Positions 46,639 to 57,243 of a stretch of 64,000 nucleotides of DNA are shown one piece after another. Source of the DNA: Pseudofabraea citricarpa (taxonomy: Eukaryota > Ascomycota > Leotiomycetes > Helotiales > Dermateaceae); NCBI GenBank assembly GCA_029641185.1, contig JAPWGK010000007.1, forward strand, positions 744,001 through 808,000. Reading direction: 5' to 3'. The notes under the pieces were generated by a model. That model searched no databases. It was not told the DNA's origin and saw only the letters and a program-made list of their open reading frames with translations. How positions within the stretch are numbered: position 1 is the stretch's first letter; each line of letters starts with the position of its first letter. The position numbers were made by a program, and so were the translations under genes.

Positions 46639-48477
46639 ATGGAAATGCTCACACCTAGCCTCAAGGCCCAGACGGCAAATCCAGCATCCCTCGAAGCTAC
46701 ACAGGCGCAAGTCGAGCATGCTAGCAGCGAGGAGGATCGTCCAACTACTCGTCAGTTTCTTTCGCTGATTCTAGTACTGGCCGGTGCAGCCTTCCTCAAC
46801 GTATGCAAGAGCCTCTTCTTTTTGCGAGCATGCAAATCTGATTAATCTTCCGTATGCGAAACTAACCAACACCTGCTTTTTAATAGATTGCCTCGGCGAC
46901 GTCGACCGTTCTCCTGCTACCCACCATCAGCGCCGAACTGGGTGTGCCGCAAGAACGCCAGCAGTGGTTGATCAATTCATACATCATCACATCAGGCTGT
47001 CTGCTCATGCTGTTCGGAAAGCTAGGCGATGTCTTTGGACGACGACTTGTTTTCTTGTTCGGTGGCTTGCTCGTTACGATTACCAGTATCGCGACGGCTT
47101 TCTCTACGAGCGAGATATGCTTCTATGTCATACGTGCCATGCAAGGAGTGGTATGTTCATCTTCTCAGTCAATCCAGGTTGTTTTTAACGCTTCATAGGG
47201 TGCTGCTGCTAATGTTCCGGCGGCAATGGGAATCATCGGTGCTACAATCCCTCCGGGAGAAGTCCAGAATATGGCCATCTCGATGTATGCTGCAGGCGCT
47301 CCCATCGGTGCTCTTATCGGTAATTTACTTGTAAGAACAATCAAGATTTCTTCGTTCAAGATCTTCCTAACATTTTTGATAGGGAGGGGTTTTTGCCGAG
47401 TATGCCCACTGGACTATCGTCTTTTACGTCATGTCTGCATTCTCTGGGATTATCACGGTGGCCGGATTCTTTCTCATAGCTAAGGACGATCCATCTACGT
47501 TTGCAGTATCTCGAATGAGGCTCATCGTCGATGTCGATTGGGTGGGTGCTCTTCTAGTCACGGCTGGCTTGCTGCTACTTATTGCTGGTCTCTCCGAAGG
47601 AAACGACCCCCACACTGGATGGACGGCATCTTATGTTCCAACATTCATTGTCATCTCAGTCGTCATCCTTGCGTTCTTCGCAGCCTGGGAGTATTTCCTC
47701 GAAGCCAAGACGGCAAGAACGCCTTTGATGTCGGTAGCTCTCTTCAAAAACAAGGTCTTCTCTATCTGTCTGGTCATAATGCTACTCTTCTGGCCAGCAT
47801 TCAACAACTTTCTGATCTTTGCTACCTACTTGTAGGTTTTCTTTCTCGTGCCTTTCGTTAGACTGCTCTTCTAATCTCCTGGGATAGTTACCAGAATTAC
47901 CAGCACCTCAGTCCTATCCAGACCACGCTAAGATTCATCCCTTCAGGCGTTGCTGGCAGTAAGTTTCTCCTTGGCCCGGCTCGTAGATGGCATTTCTGAT
48001 ACCTTTTCAGTTGCCGCATGTCTCATCACAGGGAAAATCCTGCACCGAATTTCCGCCAATCATCTCTTGATCGCTGGGACTGCTTGTACATCGATCGCGT
48101 GTCTGCTCTTCGCGGTTCCCATCCCAACTTCGAGCAATTACTGGGCGTATGGGTTTGAAGGTATTGTCATTTCCGTCTTCGGAGCCGATGTAATCTACCC
48201 ATGTATCCAGCTGCTCATCTCACAGTCTCTTCCACAACACGAGCAGGCTCTCGCGGGAGCTATTGTAGATACCGTCGCTCAGGTTGGCAAGGCACTGGGA
48301 TTATCGCTCGCTTCGACCATCTTCACGGCTGTACAGGCAGGAGAGGAGAATAGAGGTTTCCTCGACGGAGTCCACGGGGCGCAGTATTTCGGATTTGCGT
48401 GTTGTATCGTTTGTATGCTTCTTTCATTGGTTGGTCTCAGAGGACTCGGAAGAATCGGACTGAGCAGACGCGTGTAA
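46639..48477 (+). CDS. MFS transporter, DHA2 (ATR1-like) family
   Basis: Six exons (46639-46800, 46887-47150, 47199-47330, 47383-47831, 47888-47958, 48011-48477) encode 514 residues. A hydrophilic N-terminus of about 35 residues is followed by 12-14 predicted helices. MFS motif A is present as GKLGDVFGRRL between helices 2 and 3, and the early segment ASATSTVLLLPTISAEL plus VPQERQQWLINSYIITSGCLLMLFG is typical of DHA2 drug:H+ antiporters. The family includes exporters of toxins, borate and secondary metabolites. The start was taken at the ATG at 46639; the frame upstream is open but not coding-like. It sits near a Zn2Cys6 regulator, but no biosynthetic enzyme is close, so substrate is unknown. 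Confidence 0.92.
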
Positions 48478-48596
48478 AGGATTTGTAGTTTGATAGTTTG
48501 TTTTTCCTTATAGTACCATATGTTGCCGGCGAAGGAGGCTACGGATAATTATGAGCTCTTTTTATATTATATAAAAGTACAACTCGTTGAGAACTT

Positions 48597-48923
48597 TCAC
48601 GTGTTCCAGGCGTCCCAGCTGATTTCCGCAAATTTAAGCGACGGTTCGCTTAACTTAATTACCAACGTACTCCGGCACGCATCCCACCAGATCAGATCCT
48701 CGAAACTAGCAATCGGAAGAATCCTGACAACGAAAGCTGATGTCGATGGTGGTTTTCCAACCATCAACACCAACTTCAATTCCGTGACATTTACGCACTC
48801 AATCCCACTCTCCTCACCCCAAGACCGGAATACGAATTCTGTAATCGACCGTGGTATCAGACGAGCTCTCGCGTCGCACGGCATGTCAAAGGTACGGATC
48901 AGCAGCTCAGCGGATACACACAT
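48597..48923 (-). CDS. possible small protein or gene remnant, unrecognised
   Basis: An open frame from an ATG at 48923 gives 108 residues, starting MCVSAELLIRTFDMPCD; it is open further up to an ATG at 49085. The composition is protein-like: ITEFVFRSWGEESGIE, LKLVLMVGKPPSTSAFVV, and LIWWDACRSTLVIKL, ending ISWDAWNT. The plus strand is also open here for 172 codons with a less plausible composition. No family is recognised, and it could be an exon of a longer or decayed gene. Confidence 0.35.
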   Translation of the reverse strand: MCVSAELLIRTFDMPCDARARLIPRSITEFVFRSWGEESGIECVNVTELKLVLMVGKPPSTSAFVVRILPIASFEDLIWWDACRSTLVIKLSEPSLKFAEISWDAWNT

Positions 48924-49183
48924 GATAGCTTTACTCCTGATTGGTGCGGAGGAGAACCCGATGCGCAAGCAAGCAGTGGGTTGTCGCGTGCGGGCGAGAG
49001 TGCGAGGATCAAGGCGTGGTAGGTGTGTGGGAGGGTAATACCCGTGCGTGTATACATACCGGTGTGACGCTTGCTTTCTCCGCATGGTTGGTCGGATTCC
49101 ACCTAGCTTCTTGCTTGTAGTTCCCGATGCCGCGTCGTAATGGCTCTTGTGGTAGCTGACAGTTCGGGTGGGGTTGTGCTTCG

Positions 49184-49225
49184 GTGACGGGTGACGGGTG
49201 ACGGGCGATGGGTGACGGGTGACGG
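49184..49225 (+). repeat. GACGGGT heptamer tandem repeat
   Basis: About six tandem copies of GACGGGT or near variants (GGCGATGGGT in the middle) are readable in intergenic DNA. Confidence 0.8.
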
Positions 49226-50270
49226 TACGGATACACGGGAGGCTTCGTTAGAGCTGTCCTGCCTAGAGAGTATAAGTGAACTCGCTCTGAAGCTTGCTGA
49301 TACCTCCAGCGCCTCTTGGAGTTTTCTTCTTTCTGCATTTTCACCATGCATATCGTCAGGTTATAGGACTGCAAATGTTGCTTCCGAGCAGAAGCAGTTG
49401 TGATGTCGGGTGGTTTTAGCGAGATCGGAAGAGAGCTCGTCTATTAACAAGACAAACAAACACCAAGAGCTTGATATTTTTTGTGGTCTTGGGTTAAAGC
49501 GGAGATATCTCCTGCGTCTCGAGACTCTTTCATGACCAGCTAGTATGGCTGCGCTGTTAAATCGAAGTCATTATACCCGGAACACAAACATGCTGAAGCG
49601 TACAAGGCTATAGCATAAATTAATCGAGAGATGGGGACAATACACAAATGCGGAATGTATGGCAAACCTCAGAAGAAGAGCAAGATATTATCCTCAGGAT
49701 TGGGCGGATCTCGTGTGCAAGGGTCAGGTGCCTAAGATATAGGTAGGCAACTACTGTCACTACTTGTGGGTTCTCACTTGTGCTTTTGACGTTCAGCTCA
49801 GAGCGATGGCCTGCCTAAATGCTGTAAGGTGGTCAGGAGGTGCTAATCTTCAAGACGGGTTGGTGTAGTTGGCGTAGTTGGTGAAAACTCCGGGAATTCA
49901 GAGGCGCTGAGAGCTAGACCTGTCACCATGGATGGCGCCGTGCTGAGTTGTTGTTTTGGCGAGTTCTGCTACAGGGAACAGCAACAGATCCTCAGGCAAA
50001 ATAGTAAGAAGTAGTATTAGATGGCGTTTGCGCAGCAGGATGTATTCACATCTAACTCAAACCATTCTGCTTGTGGGCAATGTGGATGCTGTTGGCGTAC
50101 GGTATAAGGTGCGTATGGACTCTGCAGAGCGAATTACTGGATTGATTGGTTACTATAAAACTATGTACAATGCCCTGCTCAAATGCTTTTTTATTTATTT
50201 TTGGTGCCCGTAGGCCATGCCTCTTGCGGGCTAGCTCACAACGGTTGAGTCCGCATGCGGAGTCTCCAGC

Positions 50271-50272
<2 letters not shown>

Positions 50273-50302
<30 letters not shown>
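50273..50302 (+). repeat. 30-nt poly-C tract
   Basis: Thirty consecutive C bases (G on the other strand). It lies in gene-free DNA at least 1.8 kb from the MFS gene. Such a run can fold as i-motif/G-quadruplex and is also a classic place for sequencing error. Confidence 0.9.
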
Positions 50303-51141
50303 TTTACCTGGTACCCAGGTACCTGTTTATAACATCCACCAGTCGCAGCTCTCAAGCCGCCATTACCATTCCGCGCAAGGCTAATTTAGGTAGTGCAATT
50401 TGGGAAAGCATTTTTCACCAGCAAAACGACTGTAGTTTACAGGTGAAAGGAGATTCGGCTGCACGAACTTGATTACAGATACTTTCAGCACGATTAAGTT
50501 TCATTAACGACAACACCCTTTTGCACGCCCGGACACGCCAGCTGTCTAGGGGGCGATTTGGGCGTGGGAAAGGGGAGCAGATGATACCGTTCCCCATTAC
50601 CTGGTTGGCAGATGGAGCAAAGAAAGTTAAGACGGAGGGGGGGAGGCTTGGCTTGATCCCGCATCTGGGACAAGTTGAACTGGAGTGGGCAAACCGCAGC
50701 TCGACGCCGTGTAGATTATTGGAAACTGATCGACATACTGGATTCTGTTCTGCGGGTTGGGAGAGATTCGCTATGTGGTTCTGTGGTAAGATGACATAGC
50801 CATTGCAGTGCAGGACGGATAGTTATATCAAACGCTCCTCTTTCCTACCCACAGACAGCAGATCTTTGCCTTTAATACGCTCCTTTCTACGGTCTCTTCT
50901 CCGATCATCACTCCTTTTGTTGCTCTTCAGCTATCTTCTTTTTTCTTGGCTGTTAACAGTCTTTTGCAGCTCTGCTTTACCACTGTCATTACGACTCACT
51001 CGTTCCTCTCCCAAATTTCTAAGTCTCGAGCTAAAACCCATCAACACAACCGGCTTCATCTGCCTACGTAGGCATCTATCATAAACAAGTCACGACACTC
51101 GTCCCGCCTCCCTCGGCGTATAAAGTGCCACTCCGGCAGTC

Positions 51142-51447
51142 ATGAAACCTGGCGAAGCTCGGGGTCTCTCCGGAGAGAAGGTGATGGATCTAGCATTCAA
51201 CGTATTGAATTCTGTCATTGGTGTAGTTGGGATCGTGTTCGCGTTTATTGCATGGCGAGACAAGCGGCGGGCTGCGAAAGCCAAGGCGGCGCATAAGAAG
51301 CAGTGCGGAAGGCAGTGTACGAACTTGTCATGTATTTTCGTATCCGTTGATTGCCAGCGGAATCTTCGGCCGGTTGTGTACTCGTTCCTTTTCGACCCGG
51401 ATCGGCAGCATGTCCAGGGACATGGACATGTAGAAGTTGGAGTTTGA
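51142..51447 (+). CDS. possible small membrane protein
   Basis: An ATG-initiated frame of 101 residues begins MKPGEARGLSGEKVMD and has one clear hydrophobic segment at about 16-38 (AFNVLNSVIGVVGIVFAFIAW) followed by a basic stretch (RDKRRAAKAKAAHKK), a plausible signal-anchor topology. The remaining 45 residues are less convincing. It is preceded by a pyrimidine-rich, 5' UTR-like leader. No homologue is recognised; an intron may truncate the C-terminal part. Confidence 0.4.
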   Translation: MKPGEARGLSGEKVMDLAFNVLNSVIGVVGIVFAFIAWRDKRRAAKAKAAHKKQCGRQCTNLSCIFVSVDCQRNLRPVVYSFLFDPDRQHVQGHGHVEVGV

Positions 51448-53025
51448 GTTCTGCAGTGCAGCGCTTTGGAGTTTGGGTGTTGTGCTATGGAGTTGAAGCA
51501 ATAGGGTAGACAAAACGGACATGATAGACAGGATAGACGGGCTTGATAGATTTGGGATTTGGGATTTTGGGTGTTATACCACGGAGTTATAGTACCAGGA
51601 TAGGATAGTTGACAGTGGAATATTTCGGGGGTGTACTAAACAGATTATTAGACCAGATAGAATTTAGATTCTAAGTATCAGTACATATAATTATAATTTT
51701 AGATAGGACACTCACCTTCACAAAGCCTTTATAGGATAGATGGGATTTAGGATTTTGGGTATTAAAGAAACGAACTAGAGGGAGTTGAATAAGAAGAAGT
51801 CATAAAAGTAGGAACGATTCCATGTAGAAGACAATACATACACCAACTTGACAACAGACTTCTAGCTGTACCTAACAACAAATACATGATGTACTCCTCT
51901 AGAAACAATCAACTTTGTCTTGTCACTATGTTAGGATAGTATCTCAGGTACTTGCTTGCGCCAACAAGATTCTAAAAAAGTAACATCTGTAACCAATTTT
52001 GACATGAAGGAAACGTGACCTGATTTGTATTGAGAATCCCATTCCGCTTGTCTGACAAGAAAAGAAGAGCAAATTGTCGATACGCCTCCTATTCAGAGGT
52101 GATCGAGGGGGTCCTTGGCCTCTGAACTCCACGTGTGGATGCAATATGAGATTATACGTAAGTTCAACCGAGGCACGCTCTATAGAAGGGATCGTGAGGA
52201 TCCCCTGGCTATATAGCTGGCTGTATATCCACCATTGAGCATAGAAGACTATGTGCACGCTCAGATGGGTTGTCATACCGACAGAGAGGAAAGAAAAGAA
52301 AGAGAGGAAAGAAAAGAAAGAGAAAAAAATTCAAAGTTGAGCTACAAGGATATTTCTCATCTGATTCATCAACCGAAGAAGAAGAAAAAAAAAAAGAAAA
52401 AGAAAAAAAGAAACCAACACCAGAAATAACCCAACCATCTCGGGTGGCAGCAAAGAGCAAGTCTACCACATGGAGGTACAGAGGGTAGCATTTTAGGCAC
52501 ATACAAGCTGTTAGAGTAACAAGTTGGCGAGTCATGAATAGGCACTGCCAGTTTCAGAAAGAAGGAAATGCCGCAGCGGAAGGCGATAGACAAGCATATA
52601 TGTACCAAGATAAAGATGCAACCAAAAGCAAAAACAAGGACGGACAAAAAACTTCTAAACATGGCTACCTTATGTCACCACTCACCTAAGGATTGATCGA
52701 CAATCTAGCTTGAAACATGATACCTCACCTGCTGTGACTAGTAAGTGAACCGAGCAAAGAGGCATCATAGCTAACGCAGAAGGCAACCAAGTTGAGTCAA
52801 AGCTAGCAGACGACTCTTTGCCCTACGCTTAATCTCACCTCACCTGTTCCCGAGCTTGTTATAGCGAGAGCAGCGAACATAAACACCCGAGTGCTTGAAG
52901 CCATTGCAATAATCATTAAGTTTATTCTCATATATCCAACTGGATGTGAATCGTTATATCCTAGACTTTGGATGGTCGTCGCCCACTCCAATGATGTACA
53001 CGCCCTGTATACAGGCAAAATATGT
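51448..53025. other. repeat-rich AT-rich intergenic region
   Basis: It holds diverged repeats of a GGGATTTTGGGT unit (about 51465-51770), purine tracts of GAAAGA units near 52284-52330 and an A-rich run near 52380-52410. No gene is supported. Confidence 0.45.
51465..51770 (+). repeat. diverged dispersed repeats of a GGGATTTTGGGT unit
   Basis: Three related segments share GGAGTTTGGGTGTT or GGGATTTTGGGT(G/A)TT, followed in two copies by GGAGTT and a GGATAG motif. They start near 51468, 51558 and 51750. It reads as a decayed tandem duplication. Confidence 0.55.
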
Positions 53026-53776
53026 TCAAGAGAAAAGAAAGTCCTTGAGGACAGGAGAACCAGAGAATTCTGGGTTTAGTAGAATACAGCTGTAGCAGAT
53101 CAGTTTGATGCACAAAGGACGATATCGCAGCACAACCTACTTCAAGAAGTATGACAACCCAACCCTCCGCTGCTCCAGAAACTTGGGTCGGAATTTAGAG
53201 ATAACGCTCTTGGGAGGTAGTGGTGGCATAGCTGCCTCAGATAAAGGGAAGGTCTGGAGCAGACGATGGCGTAGGTCATCGAATTCCGAGTATCGTTTCC
53301 TCACACGCATGGTCCCACCCTGTCCTGGTCAGCAATGCAAGTTCCCCTCACGATCTTTCAAAGCTTGTAGCTTGTGCGCCTACATGTAAGGTCTCGACCG
53401 TGATATTCCACACTACAAAGGCACCGATGCCTGTGCGAGAACCATTCACCACCACGAAGTCCTCGACGTATGCGCTCTTTGCCCAGCAGGCTCTGTTCTT
53501 GGGATCTCGTATGTCGGTGTTATCCAGCAGTGTTATCCCGCCGTGGGGGACGGACTCGATGGAGATGCTGGAGACATTGCGCGAATGCGACTGCACCCAG
53601 TAGGGCGGCGATTGCACTGGAGAGGTGATGGGAGACTCGTCCTGGGGATGTTGAGGAACGCGGGGTGGCGTGGTTCTAGTGCTCGTTTCGAGTTGATGCG
53701 GTTTGCCTCCACCTCCTCCACGTCCAGCACCTCCTACGGCGTAGTTGCTATGCGGTTGAATAGGAGCGGCCTCCAT
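53026..53776 (-). CDS. YPT35: PX-domain protein, Ypt35-like
   Basis: Three exons (53384-53776, 53141-53319, 53026-53089) encode 211 residues, close to yeast Ypt35. The start is the ATG at 53776 (MEAAPIQPHSNYAV); the frame above it has no ATG. The first 90 residues are Gly/Pro/Ser-rich. The PX domain covers about 95-205: SRTGIGAFVVWNITVETLH, the basic RKRYSEFDDL phosphoinositide-binding element, PPLPPKSVISKFRPKFLEQRR, and the end ILLNPEFSGSPVLKDFLF. Ypt35 binds phosphatidylinositol 3-phosphate on endosomes and vacuoles and recruits Vps13 to membrane contact sites. The last exon is only 64 nt, but it restores the conserved NCILLNPEF. Confidence 0.92.
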
Positions 53777-55185
53777 CCATTTGCTAGAAAGTGCGCGGGG
53801 ACGCAGCACACAAGGTCTTTGGGTCGAAGCTGGCGGTTTTAAGAGCTTTGGTCAAGTCGAGGTGCGGTCGGGGAGGATCTTGGATTACGGATGGTGGTTG
53901 ATATCCCTGTCTTTGTTGCTGGTCTTGCTTAAGTCTTGACGCTAGCCAGAGACAGGACAGAGACAGGCCCCGGGGAGAGATGGCGAAGCAGAGCCGCTGC
54001 TACAGCCTACAGTACAGTCAGTACGGATCCCCCCACTGATACGAAGGGGACAAGACAACTCACGAGGCACAACGTACGAGTAAGCGTATTTCCCGAGGAG
54101 GCGTGGAAGTGCTGCAGTACTATGGTTCCGTCGTCTCGCTGGAAAAACGTGGGCCAACATTTTGAGTATTTGCTTACCGAGCTTGGATCCCTTCAGTGTG
54201 GAGATGGACCAGCACCAGCCCCAGCCATCTGTAGAATTGTGTAGCCAGACTCGCCAATTTATTAACTTTCTGCGTCCTTTCCGTGCCAGCCATGCTACCG
54301 TATGTACCAGGTATGCTAATGTATGCTATGCTGTGCCATACCATGCCATGCCCGAGCAACACCAGCCAACCACTTTGATAGTCCGTTCCTTATCAGCAGA
54401 ACAGCTCCTCTTTGCCACAGGTAATACTCACTCACTGCTGCTATGGTATGCATCCTCAGCATGTGCCCCGTCAATACGAAAACCACCAAAGCATCGTGTT
54501 CTAAAGATGGTGCACGGCAGTAGTTCAGCAGCCCCCCAGTCTCACATACGGAGCAGATCTTGCGCTACCACACCCCCATCCAAAGCTCCGGCCGGCTGCC
54601 ATTGGCCAATGGCCCAGCACTCCTCCACACAGGGTTACTTTATTCTCATAGCGTCTTGTCCTTGCAGGGGAGGCGACATGGAGCTATGGCTGCATTGGGC
54701 CGAATTCGATGATTGAAGGTGGTCGGTGTCAAGAGCTGCAATAATAATAAAACCACTCTTCCGCCTCTGCTTCCCTCCTCTCCTCTCCTCTCCTCCACCA
54801 TCTCGTTCATCTTCTCTGCTCTCAGCTCTCTTCCCCATCTTCCTTCCCATCTCCTTCCCGTTCGATCGATCATCTACCCCACATTCGCTTTGGTCTTTGA
54901 GAGAAGAGAGGATATCTGTTGGGATCTGTCTATCTATCTACCCTTCGCTCTGAGCCACCCACGACTTCCTTCTCGAACAGCACCAGCCCAAGGGTAAACT
55001 CAATTTCTCTCTTTTTATTTATCGACCCATTCCTCGCACCTCCCGGCCATCACCATACACATACGTCTTTGTTATTGTTTGCATCAAGCTAACATATCCT
55101 ACTTCAGAGACCCATTCTAAAATCTCAATCAATCAGAACCATCCGCATTATTTCTCACCTCTCCCGTTTCTTCCCCACCGTCGAA
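53777..55185. other. intergenic between divergent YPT35 and GPI-protein genes
   Basis: It should contain both promoters. ATGCTATGC-type short repeats occur near 54313-54350 and CTCTC runs near 54777-54800. The 200 bases before 55186 are a pyrimidine-rich leader. No gene is supported. Confidence 0.45.
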
Positions 55186-55976
55186 ATGCCTTCCTTCAAG
55201 AACTCCATCGCCCTCGTAGCGGCAGGTCTCTTCCTCGCCCGTACTCAAGCTCAGTACCCCGTCGACCCAAACAGCGTGCCACTCGCCACAAGATGTATGT
55301 TGTCGTGCCTCCGACCAGCAATCGATCTTGAGCTGACTTCTATAGCTTCATGGTGCCAATCTCAGATCTCAGCCTGCCCATTGCTCTGTCTCCAACTCCA
55401 AGGGTAGGTTTGCTTATCGATCTTTGGAATGACATCTGATACTGATTTGCTCACCAACAGAGAATCGTCAACCACCGTAGCCAACGATTGTGATGCTGTA
55501 AGTTTGCTATCACTCTCTCTATCTTACTGTTAACTGACAGTCACAAGGCATCTCTCACCTACGAATGTATCTGCGGCAACGGCCTCTCTCCAAACGCTTC
55601 CGAATTCTCGCAAACCCTACCATACTTCATCTGCACGGAATATAACAACCAGTGTGTAGCGGCCTGCAACGGTGACTCTACCTGCCAGGGTGCTTGCCGT
55701 GACGATAATCCTTGTGGAGCCCAAAATCCTACCAGAGTCAACATCAGCAGCAGCATCTCCGCAACAGCCACAGCCACTGGCTCTGGAAGCAGTTCGTCAG
55801 GTGGCGTTGTTTACAACGGGCTTGGAGGAGCTGCCGAGACCACTGCAGCATCGTCTTCCAACAGTGATTCCGGTTCTCAAGACAGCGGTGCCCAAACTGC
55901 CTTGGATCTGGGTAGAAGCTACGGCCTTGCTGTCGTCTTCGCCGGTATCTTCGCCGGTTTCGCCTTGGTTATGTAA
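55186..55976 (+). CDS. GPI-anchored, cysteine-rich secreted protein
   Basis: Four exons (55186-55294, 55346-55403, 55461-55497, 55548-55976) encode 210 residues. A signal peptide covers about residues 1-22 (NSIALVAAGLFLARTQAQ). The mature domain has about 12 cysteines, seen in SSWCQSQISACPLLCLQ, CDAASLTYECICGNGLSP, and EYNNQCVAACNGDSTCQGACR. A Ser/Thr/Gly-rich linker follows, then a hydrophobic tail (SYGLAVVFAGIFAGFALVM) typical of GPI attachment. The pattern matches a widespread fungal family annotated only as DUF7707-like/GPI-anchored cell-surface protein. The likely location is the plasma membrane or cell wall; the role is unknown. Confidence 0.88.
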
Positions 55977-57243
55977 AGTCCTTATCGTGGTACACGATGC
56001 TTGTTCCTCTTGGTGCTATGGTCGCTCCTTTGGCATGCGGGATCCTTCTTTGATTTTAGCGATGGCTTTCACTGTGCTTTTTTTGTTTTTAGCATTTCAG
56101 CGTACTGGTGCATGAGCGTTGAAGGCACCAAGCGAGGTAGCGCTGCCTCTGCACATAATAATATAGATAATTAGGGGGGGGGGGATGAATGGAGAAGAGA
56201 GGTGGAAAAGGACCTCTCAAGCTGAGAGACGGCGGAAAGGATCCCAAGACATATCTGAATACAAACAGAATTCGAGACTTCGAACGAAAAGTGTAAATGC
56301 ATCCCACCTTGACTAAGTGACCGATTACGAACAACCTCGTTCCCTGGAGGTGGTGGGAGACGGAGCCAATCACGTCGTGGACTGTCCTTGTATATTTTCG
56401 CGATTGGTTAAGTTTTTCACCTTGTAGCTTAAAGCACACCATTACATCAGAGTATTTATCACGGTATCCAGCCATACAGATGGCTCTTGTAGAAGGTCTG
56501 CAACTGTATGGAGCTTCGTTCAGCATTACTCGTACCCCGTACCATACCTCTGTGCTTTTGGGTACATCACAGAGATCGGTTAAGTGGTCAGTTAGCCCCT
56601 GAGTTTGCAAACAGCGGGCCAAGATGTTGCCGAGAAGTTTTCTTCTTTTGACTTCGTTTTCCAAAAGACAAGATACACAGAAGGCGACCTTGTTCATAAC
56701 CATTTGGGCGTAGAATAAGATGCACATCAGATCTGCTCCTCTCCGATCGTCTGAGCAACAAGAGCCAAGTTGATCCGAAGACCGAGGAGCATCGCAGAGC
56801 ACTGTAAAGCCATTTAAGCTTCACGTGCTTATGACCAGGATGACGTTGATCCCTGTATCTCAAATTTGGACCCCCAGAGCGAGATCCGAAATTCCCACTC
56901 TATAATTAAATAAGCCGTGAGCTGCACCCTCAACAGTCTCAGAAGTATGTCTTCATAATATCTATCACTTGTCCTTTGTTCTGAATTGGACTTTTTCGTT
57001 GTCACGATCAATAATAACCTTTTCTCCGAACCAACCTCCTGCACCAATCCGGATGTCGGCCCGTGGTAGTAACTCCCCTTTTGGGATTAAGCCCCTCGAC
57101 CTGCTCGCGGTGAAGGCACAACCCCAAGATCTGCTTCCTGTGCCTGTGACCACACCGACATCTTCTATGGCCCCCAGCAAGAGTTCGTAGTTCCTGCCTC
57201 ACCTGTTCGCGACCTCGAAAACCTTCCAAAGCTGACACGAATC
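55977..57243. other. intergenic between the GPI protein and the phosphotransferase
   Basis: It contains a G run near 56174-56183 and the phosphotransferase 5' leader with an upstream ORF. A long minus-strand frame (about 56089-56800) has no family resemblance and is not called. Confidence 0.4.
57053..57190 (+). promoter_or_regulatory. upstream ORF ahead of the phosphotransferase gene
   Basis: An ATG at 57053 opens a 45-codon frame that ends 53 nt before the main start at 57244, with no in-frame link to it. I found no intron that would fuse it to the main frame. If it is in the mRNA leader it could limit translation of the main frame. Confidence 0.45.

Larger units (their letters stand above)
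48478..51141. other. gene-poor region after the MFS gene
   Basis: It includes one candidate minus-strand ORF (48597-48923), a GACGGGT repeat near 49184-49225 and a 30-nt C tract at 50273-50302. The remainder shows no supported gene. Confidence 0.45.

Noticed and set aside
52235..52488. Lys/Glu-rich frames and Phe-rich antisense frames
   Set aside because: They result from GAAAGA and A-rich tracts and carry no protein-like sequence.
56089..56802. 237-codon minus-strand frame between the GPI protein and the phosphotransferase
   Set aside because: Its first codon is not ATG, it contains a poly-Pro run from a G tract, and no segment resembles a known protein. It is long enough that a homology search would still be reasonable.
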